This document shows, piece by piece, positions 23,991 through 36,300 of a stretch of 64,000 nucleotides of DNA. The stretch is taken from assembly GCA_020726505.1 (NCBI GenBank), contig JAHLEZ010000002.1, positions 5,456,001-5,520,000 on the forward strand, written 5' to 3'. Numbering within the stretch: the first letter of the stretch is position 1; each line of letters opens with the position of its first letter. A program made the translations under genes and the position numbers. Source of the DNA: Leptodontidium sp. MPI-SDFR-AT-0119. Lineage: Eukaryota > Ascomycota > Leotiomycetes > Helotiales > Leptodontidiaceae. Below the pieces are notes generated by a model. It saw nothing but the letters and a program-made list of their open reading frames with translations. It was not told the origin of the DNA and made no database searches.

Positions 23991-26442
23991 AAAACTGCGT
24001 CCGCGCAATTGTAGCTATAACCGTGTCGTCCTCGAGGTCGTTATAGTCGTTAATACTTACGTTATAAGCCTCTAGCCACTTGGGGAGAGCTCTCGGGGGG
24101 CCTTTAGCGTTAAGATACTCGAGGTAGAACTATTTAATTATATATAAAGCCGTTATAATATCCGAGTATAAGTACTATTCTAAGTCTTCGTCGGCGCCTA
24201 GCCACTTAATATAATAGAATAACTTGTTTTGTATAACCTTAAAGTTAAAGATGCCTTTAATTTCTTACTTATCTTACTTAAGTAATAACTAAATAAGTGC
24301 CGGCGTAACTCTAGCTTATCCCGGCAAAGGGTTATTAACGTATTTACAAAGCGAGTGCGAGTAAAAAACGGGGTAAATTAACTAGTCCTTTAGTAACTTA
24401 ACTCTTTAGCTCTCTCCTTCCTTAGCGATTACTTTAATATAGCCGTACTACTTATTAAATAACTTCCTTAAAAGTCAGTTAACGTTTTAGTTCCGAGTAT
24501 CGACTAGTACTAAGTCGCTAACGTCTTAATTAATAGCACGTCGTCCACGATTCGCCAGTCGTTCTATTTTCTTTTATTAGTCCTTTAAGGACGACTATAC
24601 GACTTCTATAACTTCCTTCATTCGCAAGGCTACTTATAAAGCCTCCTCGCAGTTAAGTCTCTTTATTATTATAGCCGGCGGCTTTAAGTTAACTAAGTCC
24701 TAGGAAGTCCTTAGCTCCGCGCCGTTAAGTAGCTAAAAAGGAGACAGGCGGCCTAAGGACTCGTATAGTAACGTCAGTTAAGCGATGTTTATAATTAGTA
24801 AGAAGTCGCTTTAATTGTCTTAATAATAGTAGTAAAAGGGATAAAACTATTACTTAATATATTAGTTCGTTACTTCCGTTTAGCCGTCGACGTTTAGGTT
24901 ATATACTATCGTTAGCTTTACCTTAGTTCCGAAGATACGACAGTACTCCTTCCAAAAGAAGGAAACGAACTAAGGTCCGCGGTCCGAGACAATAAAGTCC
25001 GGCATATTAAAGTATTAAGTCTAATAGACGAGGAAGAGAACAGTTATACTTTTCGCCGTAATTATATTATTACAGGGTATTAAGACTAACTTCTTAAATA
25101 AGCGGTCGACAATAATTATAATAAAGTTATAGCCGTGCTTGTCTAGCGGTAACTTCGTGAAGTCTATTGTAAAGTGTTAGTACGGCCGAGCAGGGATTAG
25201 TAAAGGGTGTAAGAGACTAGGAGTCTTGTCCTTACGAGCCTTTTGTTAAGAGTAACTACAGTTTGCCACGTATCGAGCTATGTCTGTAGTAAGGCCGTTC
25301 TAATAATATTTACGACTTAGTAATGCCTTTATTTTTCCGATCCCTATATACGCTACCAAAGATTAGGAATATACATAGTAAATAAGTATTGTGTAAAGCT
25401 CCGGCGGTTTTAAGGGTACTTTTAGGCGGCCTTAGAAAAGTAACTTGTCGTTTACTAGTTCGTAATCTAACGACTACTCCTTAACTTTTTATTAGAGAGG
25501 CTCCAGCGAAGGCGAGGTCTTATTAACTAGGAGTACTTAGTTAATAACGTCGTATTCCGCGATGTCGTACGCTACTATAAAGTTAAGGTCTAGCTCCTCC
25601 GCGGTAAGCGTCTCCGGGTTAATTAGTACTTCCGTATTCGGCTCTAGCTTTAGCTCTAGCTCGTTACGTGTCTCAGCATCGCAATCTGGGATTAAGGCGT
25701 CTATAGGAGCTAAGGGTACCGTCTCTACGACTTTAATATAAGCGTCTATAAGATCGACGGCGGAGAGCTAGAGGTCGCTAACGACTCGCGGGTCAATTTT
25801 GTCGGTCGGAATTAGCTATTAACTGCGGATAGCCCGCTTACGTGCCTCCGTAATTGTGAAGTCCTAATCCCGTCGAGATAAGGTATTCGCTAAAGTATTA
25901 GTCGTCCCGGTATAATATATAATCGTGAAATAAAAGTCCGTAAAGAACTCAGCTTATTGAGCCTGCTTAGTCGTAAGATCCTTAGTAATTATAAAGTACT
26001 CTAAGGCTTAGTAGTTAGTATAAATAAAGACATTTTTCTAGGCACTTAAGAGCTCCGGGCGATATTACTTAAATAACCGGAAAATCGCCAGTATCTCTTT
26101 ATTGTAAATCGGGTAGTTAAGCTCAGGGTCCGTTATAATCTTCGAGAAGTATCTTATAAAGTAAAAGGTGTCGTCCTCTTAAAGTTAAAATAAAATCCTA
26201 GCGACGACTCTGTCGGAAGAGTTAGTCTCTAGCCGTGTCTGTTTAGTAAGGTCGTAGTAACAAAGAACCGGCGTAGATTAAAGGGCCTCTTAGAGAGTTT
26301 CTTAAGTGTCCTTATAAGCGCTATCGAATTTAAAAGGAACGTCTTTTCTAATTAATATCGTAAGGGGTCGTATAATACGACTATAGTCCTTAATAAACCG
26401 GCAGTAGAAGTTATAAAAGCCAAGATAACTTTATATACCTTG
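23991..26442 (-). pseudogene. Gypsy copy D RNase H, integrase and C-terminal chromodomain
   Basis: Read on the minus strand. The far 3' part gives a chromodomain with KGIFNF/KVIQNKLFYYIKWL-type sequence, then ALPKWLEAYN. Integrase lies between about 24330 and 25900 and RNase H up to 26442. A C-terminal chromodomain marks chromovirus-type Gypsy elements, where it guides integration towards heterochromatin. The part near 26140-26230 serves as the empty site for the MITE-like element in copy C. RIP stops occur throughout. Confidence 0.75.
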
Positions 26443-27420
26443 TAAGAGTTGCGGCCATTGCTCCCGGGCACCTTAAGCGAGGTCTGCCCCGCATCCAAAT
26501 TTCTAGTACTTTCTCTTAAAATATCTATATCTTTACGATTCTCTTATAGAATATCTTCAAACTCGAAATGGACTCTCAACTTTATTCTCCCTCTTAGCGA
26601 AAGGCACCTTAAAGCGAATAGAGTACTCTTGCGCGGTTAATAGTACGATCTTTATAAAAAGCCGGAAATTTAGTTCCCGAGATTAAGCGACAAATAAGTG
26701 TACTACGAACCACGATACAACGATAGATTCAAGCTAAATTATCTCGTACTTAACAGAAAGGGAAAGCCATAAAGTAAAACTTAATATTTAATCGTTTGAT
26801 TTGTCGAATTATTTGTTACGTAGTAAAAAATTAGTCGACTCGTCGGTTATCTCTCGAGGTAGTCAAAGTTTACTTGAATATTCAAGCTTCGGTCCGTACA
26901 ATTCGACGAGCACTACGCCGTGTAGGCTATTAAAGATATATAGCTTGTCTAAGGCCCTTTATCTCTCGAAAGCAAGCTAAAAAACGGCTTGATTTCGCGT
27001 TTTCGTATCGCTGGTGGGGTACTTCGAATTAGGCAGCAAGTCAACTAAATAGAGGGGATTGGAGGAAGGTTATTTAGAGTGATAAGTCTATATTCGAGCT
27101 TGGAAAGACTGGTCGAATCTAGGTTACTCGAAGGGTCAATGAAAAGCGCTGTCTTAATTATATTAAATCCGTTTATTGATTAGGACGAGTATTAGTAATA
27201 ATCTGGGGAGCTCTTGGCTAGGATTGGAAATCGAAATTAGTCTTTTTAGAGAAGGAACTAAGGGCAAAGGGAATTAACTCGAAAGCTTACCTTTATTAAG
27301 TACTCGAACCGGTTGTTTTCCCGAAGTTTGACGAATTAGGACCTGAGTATATCTTTATAGAAGACGAAGCTAAGGTTCATTTAGGATATACTCGATTACC
27401 TCGACTCGAGCACGGCATTC

Positions 27421-27755
27421 TATAAGAATACTAGCCATATGCGAGCCTAATAACCGATGCGAGCCTTTGATACAAAGCTAGTAACTTGATACAAAGCTAA
27501 TAACCGATGCGAGCCTCTGATACAAAGCTAGTAACTTGATACAAAGCTAATAACCGATGCGAGCCTCTGATACAAAAGCTAGTAACTTGATACGAAGCTA
27601 ATAACTGATGCGAGCCTTTGATACAAAGCTAGTAACTTGATACAAAGCTAATAACCGATGCGAGAGCTTGGTACTCGGTACTCAAAGTAGTTATATAGAC
27701 CTAGAAATGCCCCCTCAATAGAATCATCATTCACACCATCATTCTCTATTTCACA
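27421..27755 (+). repeat. Young Copia 5' LTR, with internal tandem repeats
   Basis: 335 bp. Much of it is tandem copies of a unit of about 50 bp (GATGCGAGCCTTTGATACAA, then GCTAGTAACTTGATACAAAG, then CTAATAACC), about four units in all with a few variants. The non-repeated right third ends CTATTTCACA. Confidence 0.9.
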
Positions 27756-27772
27756 GGTTATGAGCCTCCGAT
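27756..27772 (+). other. Primer-binding site of the young Copia (initiator tRNA half)
   Basis: Directly after the 5' LTR the sequence is GGTTATGAGCCTCC. Its complement GGCTCATAACC matches the anticodon stem-loop of eukaryotic initiator Met tRNA, not its 3' end. Copia of Drosophila and several fungal Copia elements are primed this way, by an initiator tRNA cut at the anticodon. The match is by eye and from memory of the conserved tRNA arm. Confidence 0.65.
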
Positions 27773-27949
27773 AGCACCTCCTCTTATTCTACCTCAATTC
27801 AACAGATCAAGAGCTTGCTCTTTACCTAAATCATTCTCATATACTTCGTTACAACCTCATTTTGTTTGTATTTGAGTTTTATCGACTGGCTCGACAAGAA
27901 CTCTTCTCTTACATACCATACCTTCTGGACCCTCAAAATACTCCATAAA

Positions 27950-28221
27950 CTCCATACCTACGGCTCCATACCTCATACCTCATACCTACGGCTCTATACC
28001 TCCATACCTCTATACCTCATAGCTACGGCATAACTCCATAACTACGTCATACCTCCATACCTCATACCTACGGCTCCATACCTCCATACCTCATACCTAC
28101 GGCTCCATACCTCCATACCTCATACCTACGGTTCCATACCTCTATACCTACGCCATACCTCATACCTACGGCTCCATACCTCCATACCTACGCCATACCT
28201 CCGGCATACCTCCATACCTCT
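27950..28221 (+). repeat. Leader minisatellite CATACCTACGGCTC
   Basis: About 270 bp made of irregular repeats built from CCATACCTCATACCTACGGC and shorter variants (CCATACCT, CTACGCCATACC). It lies in the untranslated leader between the primer-binding site and the gag start at 28334. It contains no start codon and is pyrimidine/adenine-rich, which would leave a weakly structured leader RNA. Confidence 0.85.
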
Positions 28222-28333
28222 GATTTATTAGCTGGTCTAATAAAAGGATTTTTCACTCAAAAATCTAACACTTGAAAAGCTCTCAACCAATAACAGACTT
28301 TCTTGAATAACTCAAATTCTCAAAAATCTCAAA

Positions 28334-31300
28334 ATGAGCTCTGATAAGATCACTATGGCTAAGCTTACGGGCTCGGCTAATTACCCTATTTGGGCACTTC
28401 GTATGACGGCCTTCTTAACTAAAGAAGCGCTAAACGCTGTAATAGCGTCTAATGAAGTAAGTGATGAAATAAACGGCAAAGCTCTCTCCAATATCCAATT
28501 GCTTATTGAGGACGGTCCTCTTTTGCAAATACAGCACATAACACGTGCTTTTGAAGCTTGGCAATCACTTAAAAACCTCTATTCCCCTAAGGGGTTTAGC
28601 TCGGAATTTTTGATTTGCCGAGAATTCTTTGATACCCATTTAATTAAGTATAATTCAATGGAAGAATACCTTAACAAGGTAAAACAGCTAAGCGATTAGC
28701 TAAAAGCTAAAAACCTTGAATTGCTTAAACAGGTAATAATAGCTTGGGTTCTTAATAACTTGACTAATAACTATGATGGATTAGTTTCCAATATAACACA
28801 GTCTTTAAGAACTAATATTGATTCTTATACCCTTGAGTCGTTATTCTCTAATTTATTAGACGAATCAAAACGTCAAGAATCAAATGATACTAATACAGAT
28901 CAGGCCCTAATAACTTCTAGTGGCTATAAAGGCAAAAAACCTTATAAAGTCACTAAGAATAGCCCTCAAAGCAAGAAGTATTGTACTAATTGCAAACAAC
29001 ACTCTCATGTGACTTCTAACTGCGCCTTCCTATTTCCCGATAAGGCCCCTAAGGGGTGGAAACGGCCAAAGACTGATAAATCACCTGATATTACCGAGAA
29101 ATCGGCTCGGGATAAGCGGGAGGAGAATATTAATATTTTATATAGTAATAGTGATATTTTGGAAAATATCGGGGATTTTGATATTGATTTCCCTATGGAA
29201 GATATACAGGTATTTATGACTATACCCTCTATAAAGAATATAACTAATAATACAAATATAGGCTCCAACTTTGTAAATAATCAAGAATTAGGGGTAAATA
29301 GTCAAGAATCAAATAGTCAATCAAATACCTTTGTTTTAGATACCGCTGCAATAAAACATATATGTTGTAATATATTATATTTCCATGAATTTAAAACCTG
29401 TAATAAACTAGTAAGCTGGGGAAAAGCTAAACAAATAAATATAAAAGGATACGGAGATATCTTAATAAAGTCAATAATTAATAAAATATATAAACTCAAA
29501 GATTGTCTTTATATGCCTGAATTAGGTATTAACTTAATATCTCAAAGTCAACTAAGTAGTTAATATTATAGCATTTTTAATAACTCCTTTGCCTATATTA
29601 AAAATAATATAACAAATGAAGTAATAATTGAAGGCAATAAATCTAAAGGATTATATATACTAAATATTATACCACATAAAACTAGTAATCAAATAACTAA
29701 TACTAATATTTTGAGTACAATTGAAAATAAACCTATAAGCATTAATAAAATGGATTTGCATGTAAAATTAGGTCATATCAGCTTAATGTACTTAGATAAA
29801 ATAATAAATAATACTTATGGATATACTAATATAATCTCAAATACAGATATAAATAATCAAATACTAAACTATGAGACTTGTCTTAAAGGAAAATTCACTA
29901 ATAAAGTTAATAAAATAACTAGTGATAAAGTCTTTGATTTACTACAAAAAGTAGTCAGTGACTTATGTGGCCCTATTACACCTATAATATATGATAATTA
30001 TAAATATATTATAACTTTCTTAGATATTAAGAGTAAATATTTAGAAATAAAACTACTAAGAAATAAATATAAAGCAATGAACGCTTTTATTGAATATAAA
30101 AATAAAAATGAAAATAATAATAATAATAAACGTATAAATATACTTGCAACTGATAATGGTGGAGAATATATAAATAATAAATTTAAAGAATATCTTATAA
30201 ATCATGGAATAACTCACCAACTAGCTCCTGCTTATACAAAAGAACCTAATAGTGCAGCAGAGCGTATAAATCGCACTATATTAAATAAAGTTAGGTGTCT
30301 ACTAGCATTTGCTAATTTACCTAATTATTTATGGGGGGAAGCTGTAATAACGGCTACATATCTCTATAATAGAACTCCGCATTCGGTAATAGACTATAAA
30401 ACTCCTTATGAATTACGATATAATAAAATACTAGATATTACCTATATTAAAACATTTGGATCTATATGCTTTTATAAAAATAAAAAGAATCATATAACTA
30501 AACTAGAACTAAAAGCTAATAAAGTAATACTAATTGGATTTAATTATCCTTTATATAAAGTCCTAGATATAATAACTAAAAAAGCTCTTTGGGTAAGAGA
30601 TATTAAAATCATTGACAATAAATTTATAAATAATCCTGAAATAAATATATTTGAAGAAAGTCAAATAAATATAGAAGACCTTATAAATGATAATAATAAT
30701 AATATAAATAATAATAAAGGCAATAATAACAATAATAACAACAATAATAATAATAGAGATAACAATAATGAAAATAATAATAATGAGGATAATACTAATA
30801 ATATAAGAATTACAAGAAGTAATAATAATAATCATAATAATATTTACCCAGACGGATCAGGCCGCCAAAGAACAACTTTTCCTTAAGTTGTAATAAATAG
30901 CTCTCTAAATATAGCTCTAATAAATAACTCTACAGAAAATGAAGAAGACCTAGTCTTTATAAGTAATATTAATAATGAACCTAATATATATAAACAAGCT
31001 ATAAATAGTCTTGATAAAGATAATTGGTTAAAATCTATGAAATCAGAAATAGATGAGTTAGAGCTATAAAATACGTGGAATTTAGTAGAATTACCACCTA
31101 ATAAAACCTATTTAAGAGGTAGATGGGTTTATAGAATAAAAACAGACCTAAATGATAATATTATAAAATATAAATCAAGATGGGTAGTAAAAGGCTTTGA
31201 TCAAGTATTAGGCCTTAACTATTTAGAAACCTTTTTAGCTACTTGTAGGCCAGAATCTTATAGGTTAATATTTATATTAGTTATGGCAAATAAATGGAAA

Positions 31301-32584
31301 ATGCATTAATACGACGTTAAAAATGCCTTTGTACACGCTAAAATAGATGCTGAAATATATATAGAACAACCAATAGGTCGAGAACGATATTATAATAGAA
31401 ATAATAATACATATGAGTTAATAAAAACCTCTAATAATAATAACAACTCAAAATTATATTGTAAACTTAATAAAGCTTTATATGGCCTTAAGCAATCACC
31501 TAGACTATGGTATAAACACTTATCTAAGGCCTTAAATAAACTAGGTTTTGAAGCTCTACCATTTGATAAAGCTATATTTATACATAATAAATTGAAAATA
31601 ATTATAATTTGCCATGTACACGACTTAATATTCATAGGACTAGATGATAATATAATAAAGGATATAGTTAAAGAATTAACTAAAACTATAAAAATAGAAT
31701 ACATAAGTGAAGTACATTAATTCCTTGGCATGGAAATAAAACTAGATTATAAAAATCAATTAGTACATATAAATCAAAATAAATATCTTCAAACGTTATT
31801 CGAACGTTTTAATAAAGGTAATTTAAATCTTGTAACTACACTAGTAGAAGCAGGAATTAGATTAGATAAAGCAACTAGCTTAGCTAATAAAGAAGACCTA
31901 CAATTATATTAACAATAAGTAGGCTCTTTAATACATCTAGCAACTAAGACAAGACCTGATATAGCATATGCTACTAATAGATGCGCTAGATATATGTCTA
32001 ACCCTGATTTAAGCCATTTTAGGGCTCTAGACCGCATTTGGAAATACTTAAATAAATACCCCAAATTAGGAATATACTATATTTGTAATAAAACATTCCT
32101 AGAATTATTAGGCTATATAGACGCCGATTGGGGGGGAGATATTAGCTCCCGAAAAAGTACTAGTGGCTTTTTGTTTCTAGTTAATAACTGTATTATAAGC
32201 TGGCTTAGTATGCTTCAAAAAACAGTAGCTTTATCAAGTTGTGAAGCTGAATATATGGCTTTTAAAGAAGCAATAAAAGAAGCATTATACTTATATAATT
32301 TAATAAACTACTTTAATAAATTTCTAAATAATAGAGAAACTCCTATACTAAAGCTATTAACTGATAGTGAATCAGCTCTCAAATTAGCTAATAATCCCGA
32401 ATTTCATAAAAGAAGTAAACATATTAATATAACTTATTATTTTATAAGAAACTCAATAAACGAAAATAAACTAAATCTATTATACGTAAATACTACAGTT
32501 CAATTAGCAGATGGTTTTACAAAAGCTTTAGATAACAATAAACAATTAGCTTTTATAACTACTTTAAATCTAAGAACTGCTTAA
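28334..32584 (+). pseudogene. Young Copia gag-pol: one uninterrupted frame with eight in-frame TAA/TAG
   Basis: From ATG 28334 to TAA 32582 the same frame is kept for 1,416 codons with no insertion or deletion. It holds gag, a zinc knuckle CTNCKQHSHVTSNC (about 28983-29024), the protease site LDTAAIKH, integrase (HVKLGH, DLCGP, DNGGEY, NSAAERINR), an Asn-rich linker, reverse transcriptase (RWVYRIK, DVKNAFVHA, ALYGLKQSPRLW) and RNase H (DADWGGD, SCEAEYMA, LADGFTKAL). Eight codons are stops: TAG 28697 and TAA 29561, 30884, 31067, 31307, 31718, 31910 and 31916. Each is at a place where Gln fits. The reverse transcriptase motif YVDD is HVHD. By the standard code it cannot make a full polyprotein. 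Confidence 0.88.
30688..30840 (+). repeat. Asn-coding AAT/AAC trinucleotide tract in the young Copia
   Basis: Low-complexity AAT/AAC runs between integrase and reverse transcriptase, encoding mostly Asn with a few Asp, Glu and Lys. The frame is kept throughout. Probably a flexible linker. It also produces a spurious Ile-rich frame on the other strand. Confidence 0.8.
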
Positions 32585-32635
32585 AATAAAAGATAAGATA
32601 TAAATAAATAAATTATAATATATCTTACGAGGGGC

Positions 32636-32970
32636 TATAAGAATACTAGCCATATGCGAGCCTAATAACCGATGCGAGCCTTTGATACAAAGCTAGTAAC
32701 TTGATACAAAGCTAATAACCGATGCGAGCCTCTGATACAAAGCTAGTAACTTGATACAAAGCTAATAACCGATGCGAGCCTCTGATACAAAAGCTAGTAA
32801 CTTGATACGAAGCTAATAACTGATGCGAGCCTTTGATACAAAGCTAGTAACTTGATACAAAGCTAATAACCGATGCGAGAGCTTGGTACTCGGTACTCAA
32901 AGTAGTTATATAGACCTAGAAATGCCCCCTCAATAGAATCATCATTCACACCATCATTCTCTATTTCACA
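32636..32970 (+). repeat. Young Copia 3' LTR
   Basis: 335 bp. By eye it is base-for-base the same as the 5' LTR, including the one-base variant (ACAAAAGC) in one repeat unit. Preceded by the short purine-rich tract CGAGGGGC. Confidence 0.9.
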
Positions 32971-33336
32971 CATTCGAGGGTTTAATTGGCCTCCTTCTTC
33001 ACCTGATTTAAACCTAATCGAAAAGGTCTGGCGATGGATGAAAAAAGAGCTAAAGAAATTGCCGTTTGTGCCGACTTCTCTTAACGAGTTAAAAGTAGAG
33101 ATCTAAAAGCTTTAAGACTAAGTCGATTCACGTGACTTTCGGCCTTATACTGAGAGATTGACTTGTAAATTAGAGGATGTAATTAAAGTAAAGGGTCTAG
33201 CTACTGTTTATTAAAATACTGTTTTAATTTCGAGTCAATTTTATTAATTTTTGATTGTGTTGTGATTTCTTGAATATTAAGTCTGATTTTGATAGGGCTC
33301 GCTTAAGGTGCCCGGGAGCAATGGCCGTAACTCTTA

Positions 33337-36300
33337 TATTATTAGTGTATTGTTAGTCCTTAATCACACTAATCTTCTCTAAGTCTACTTCCACGCCATC
33401 GACTCTAATAATAAATCCCAAGAACCTTGTCTTTCACACGCTAAACTTAGACTTCTTAATGTCGGCCTAAAGTCCGTATACTTATAGTATTACTATTACT
33501 TTCTTAATATAAACCTTATACTCTTTAGGAGTAAACGAATATATTAAAATATTATTTATATAAGCCGCGTAGAAGTCGTCGAGGTGTTCTATAAAGATAT
33601 CGTTAATAAATCGCTAGAAAGTCGCCGGTTTATTAGTAAGGCCAAAAGGAAGGACTTTGTACTTATACGTGTTATATTAAGTGCGGAAGGTCGTATAATC
33701 TTTACTCTCGGGGGACATATAAATGCGATAAAAGGCTTATTAAATATCAAGTTTTATAAAGACCTTTACTTTATAAATATATACTATTATCTCGTTAATT
33801 AAAGAGATTAAGTACGAATCCTTCTTTAATAAGGCATTTAACTTCCGGTAGTCGACGTATAATCAGAGATTACCGTCGGCTTTCTTAGCGAAAAGAATAG
33901 AGGCCGCATATAGTGCGCTAGAGGGCTTAATAAAACCTTTATATAAGTTGTCGATAATGTACTACTTAGTCTCTAATAGTTGTTCTTTAGTTATACGCTA
34001 GAGAGGTTTAAAGAACAAGTTATTTTCCTTAGTAAGCTCAATTTAGTAATCTACGCCCTAGCGATGCGCTAGTAACTCGTTAAAGGCTCGCCGGGAGAAG
34101 AGAAGAGTATACTCTTAATACTTTACTAGGAGCTTCTTACTTACTAACTTATTATCTTACGTGTATTTAGCCTTTAAGGCCTCCTTTAAGGTTAAGTCTT
34201 TGTTTATTAATACGAGTTCGGCGCTTAATTAATCTAAGGCCTCTCGCTGGCGGCGAGTCAGCTCTTAGTCGATCTTATATACTAATATTACGAAGGTTTC
34301 TACCTTACTTCTTTTAAATTTCTTAAGTCGGAAGTACGTCGTGGATATCGCCGCTATCGATATAAGGAAAATCTCTATAATAAGCGCCTTTAACTAATAA
34401 TTCGCCAGGGAAGCTCCACGGGCTCTCTTGTTTTTAAGTAATAATCCCGGATCATAGGATGTTAAAGGGTTTAATTACTCTTTTATAACCCGCAGGCGCT
34501 CTTTAACTTCTCTAGTGAAGCTCGAGGGTCGAGTCGGTGAGGCACTGGCGGTAAGTCGTGTAAAGACCTTTAACTTAAGGGAATCGTTGAGTGCCGCTAG
34601 CTTAACTTACTTCCGACGGTAGTTATTTATGTTTATAAGGGCATTCCTTTATTTAGTATTAAGTTAGTAAGACTTAATAATTAACTTGTTAGAACGGTTA
34701 ATATTAACGAAGACTTATTAGTTAAAGTACGGCTAGACGGGTATATCTAATAGTTATTTTAGCCGATTACGGTTCTTTATATACGACTACTTTAAGTCGT
34801 AATACTCGAGGAACTTTTGACTAATTAAGACGTTAGTGTTACTTAGGTCAGTCACTAGAAAGGGGAAGTTGATTCGCTAGCGATCGATTATTAAGGTAAG
34901 TAAGACGGCTGTGTCGATTAACTTGCCTTTCTTATTATTATAATTAGTTAAGATAATTAATTAAAGGAGGGATATAAAGGAAATATTAAATTACTTAATA
35001 AGTTAGTATATAAAAGAGGTTTTAATAATACTAAAAATATTAACTCCGCTATTAATATATATAAGTGTCTTAATAAAGAATCTATTCCTTCTTAGTTTAA
35101 TATTAATTAAGAATTATCGCCCTCTAATAAAAGCGCGGAAATTAAATACTAAGTCCTTTTATAAGTTGTAGCTTATATCGAGATGTAAGTCTTTGTTACG
35201 GCCTAAGAGTTTTTTAATAACTCGTTAGTCTCTAAATCCTCGCCGACGACTAACTAAGAAATCGACTTATTAAGAGCCTAGTCTCTACGGCGCTTAGGGC
35301 AGTCGCTAGCCTAATAGCCGGTCTTACTATAATAGAGACAAGTGTCAGAAGAGACGTCCTTAAGTGTAAGAGGAAGTATAGGGGACTTAAGTCGGCGCAG
35401 GACAGGCAAAGGGGAGGGCGTACGCTAGCGGGCATCTGACGACTGTCTTAGAGTCAGTAGTCTCTATGCGTGAGTAGTAGGGGTAAATAAAGTTAAACGC
35501 TAACTGTCCTTCTTTAAGATACCGCGCGAGTCACTAATACTAATATTATTAAAGGAAACTTGAGGGGCTTCGCGGATAATAATAATAGTACGTTTATTAG
35601 CTCGTTTAATAGCGATATTTTATAACTCGCGATTTAAGATAACTAAGAACTCGTTAAGAGCCGTATAATCTTTAGCGAATTTATATTTCTTAGTTTAAAT
35701 ATTATATTTAAGCTTATCTAAGACTTTCTCGTATACGTCGTCGAATTAGTAGTTAAGTGAGATTTTTCTAATAATCGCGTATGTCGTGAACTTTATATAA
35801 AACTCGTTATAAGTTATATTACTTATTTATAGTTAGTTATACTTAAGCTTAGCGGCTTATACTCAGTTGTAGTCAAAGAAACGCTAGTCTAAAGCCTTTA
35901 AGACGTCGGCGGCTCCGTTAAAGTCTCTAGCGAAGTCGAGGTCTATTTATTAAAGAATAATAGTCTTAGCCTCTCCCTTTATACACTTAAAGTAAGCGTG
36001 GACTTATAATTCGCCGGTAAGGAAGTTACTTAAGTATTTCTAAATAAAGAGCTTTATATTTATCTTTTAAGCGTCGTATTTAATTTCGCCCTTATAATCG
36101 CTAAAGGGGGTACGGGGGTACTTAACCTTATTAAGCTCGACGGCGGGGATACTAGGGTTCAGCTTAGGGAGGTAATAGTCAGTGGTAGGCTAAAGGTCCG
36201 CCGTAAGGGCTCGCACTAATCGGTTAGAAAAAAAAGAAGTACTAATCTCTTAGCGAAGGTTATCGATAGTATATTAAGTGAGGGCTTATGTGACGGCGGC

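Larger units (their letters stand above)
27421..32970 (+). mobile_element. Young Copia element with identical-looking LTRs
   Basis: A 5,550-bp element with 335-bp LTRs at 27421-27755 and 32636-32970, flanked by the duplication CATTC (27416-27420 and 32971-32975). Read side by side, the two LTRs show no difference, so the insertion is recent. Both start TATAAGAATA instead of the usual TG, and end TTTCACA. Inside are a primer-binding site, a leader minisatellite (27950-28221), one long gag-pol frame (28334-32584) and a purine-rich tract next to the 3' LTR. Very AT-rich coding part with long AAT runs. It interrupts a Tc1-like transposase gene and is the innermost element of this nest. Confidence 0.93.
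26620..33214 (+). pseudogene. Tc1-like transposase, interrupted by Copia
   Basis: The two halves are 26620-27420 and 32976-33214; the start is approximate. Just before the Copia insertion it reads YIFIEDEAKVHLGYTRLPR, the first catalytic Asp region of a DDE transposase. After the insertion it reads GFNWPPSSPDLNLIEKVW and WRWMKKELKK, the block with the last Asp and the catalytic Glu of Tc1/mariner enzymes. It ends at a TAA at 33212-33214. Scattered stops and frame changes in the N-terminal half show it was already decayed. The Copia insertion destroyed what was left. Confidence 0.82.
26445..33334 (+). mobile_element. Tc1-like DNA transposon, RIP-damaged, split by Copia
   Basis: Terminal inverted repeats begin AGAGTTGCGGCCATTGCTCC on the left and AGAGTTACGGCCATTGCTCC on the right end read in reverse, and extend through GGGCACCTTAAGCGAG. 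The element sits at TA dinucleotides (26443-26444 and 33335-33336). Gypsy copy C carries the unoccupied site near 41410-41430, which confirms the TA target and both ends. Without the nested Copia and its duplication the element is about 1.33 kb, a normal Tc1 size. Confidence 0.9.

Noticed and set aside
26449..26640. 63-codon frame at the left end of the Tc1-like element
   Set aside because: It starts inside the terminal inverted repeat and shows no similarity to the transposase read further on.
27421..27680. Evenly spaced repeats that resemble a CRISPR array
   Set aside because: Units of about 50 bp are directly adjacent with no unique spacers, lie in an LTR and recur in the other LTR; the genome is fungal.
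30563..30835. Ile-rich open frame on the minus strand
   Set aside because: It is the mirror of the AAT/AAC (Asn) tract in the plus-strand Copia polyprotein.
28334..32584. An alternative genetic code (TAA/TAG read as Gln) for the young Copia
   Set aside because: Not adopted as an annotation. CAA/CAG still encode most Gln, the frame ends naturally at TAA 32582 after a complete RNase H, and the host genes in the window use standard stops. Kept only as one option in the findings.
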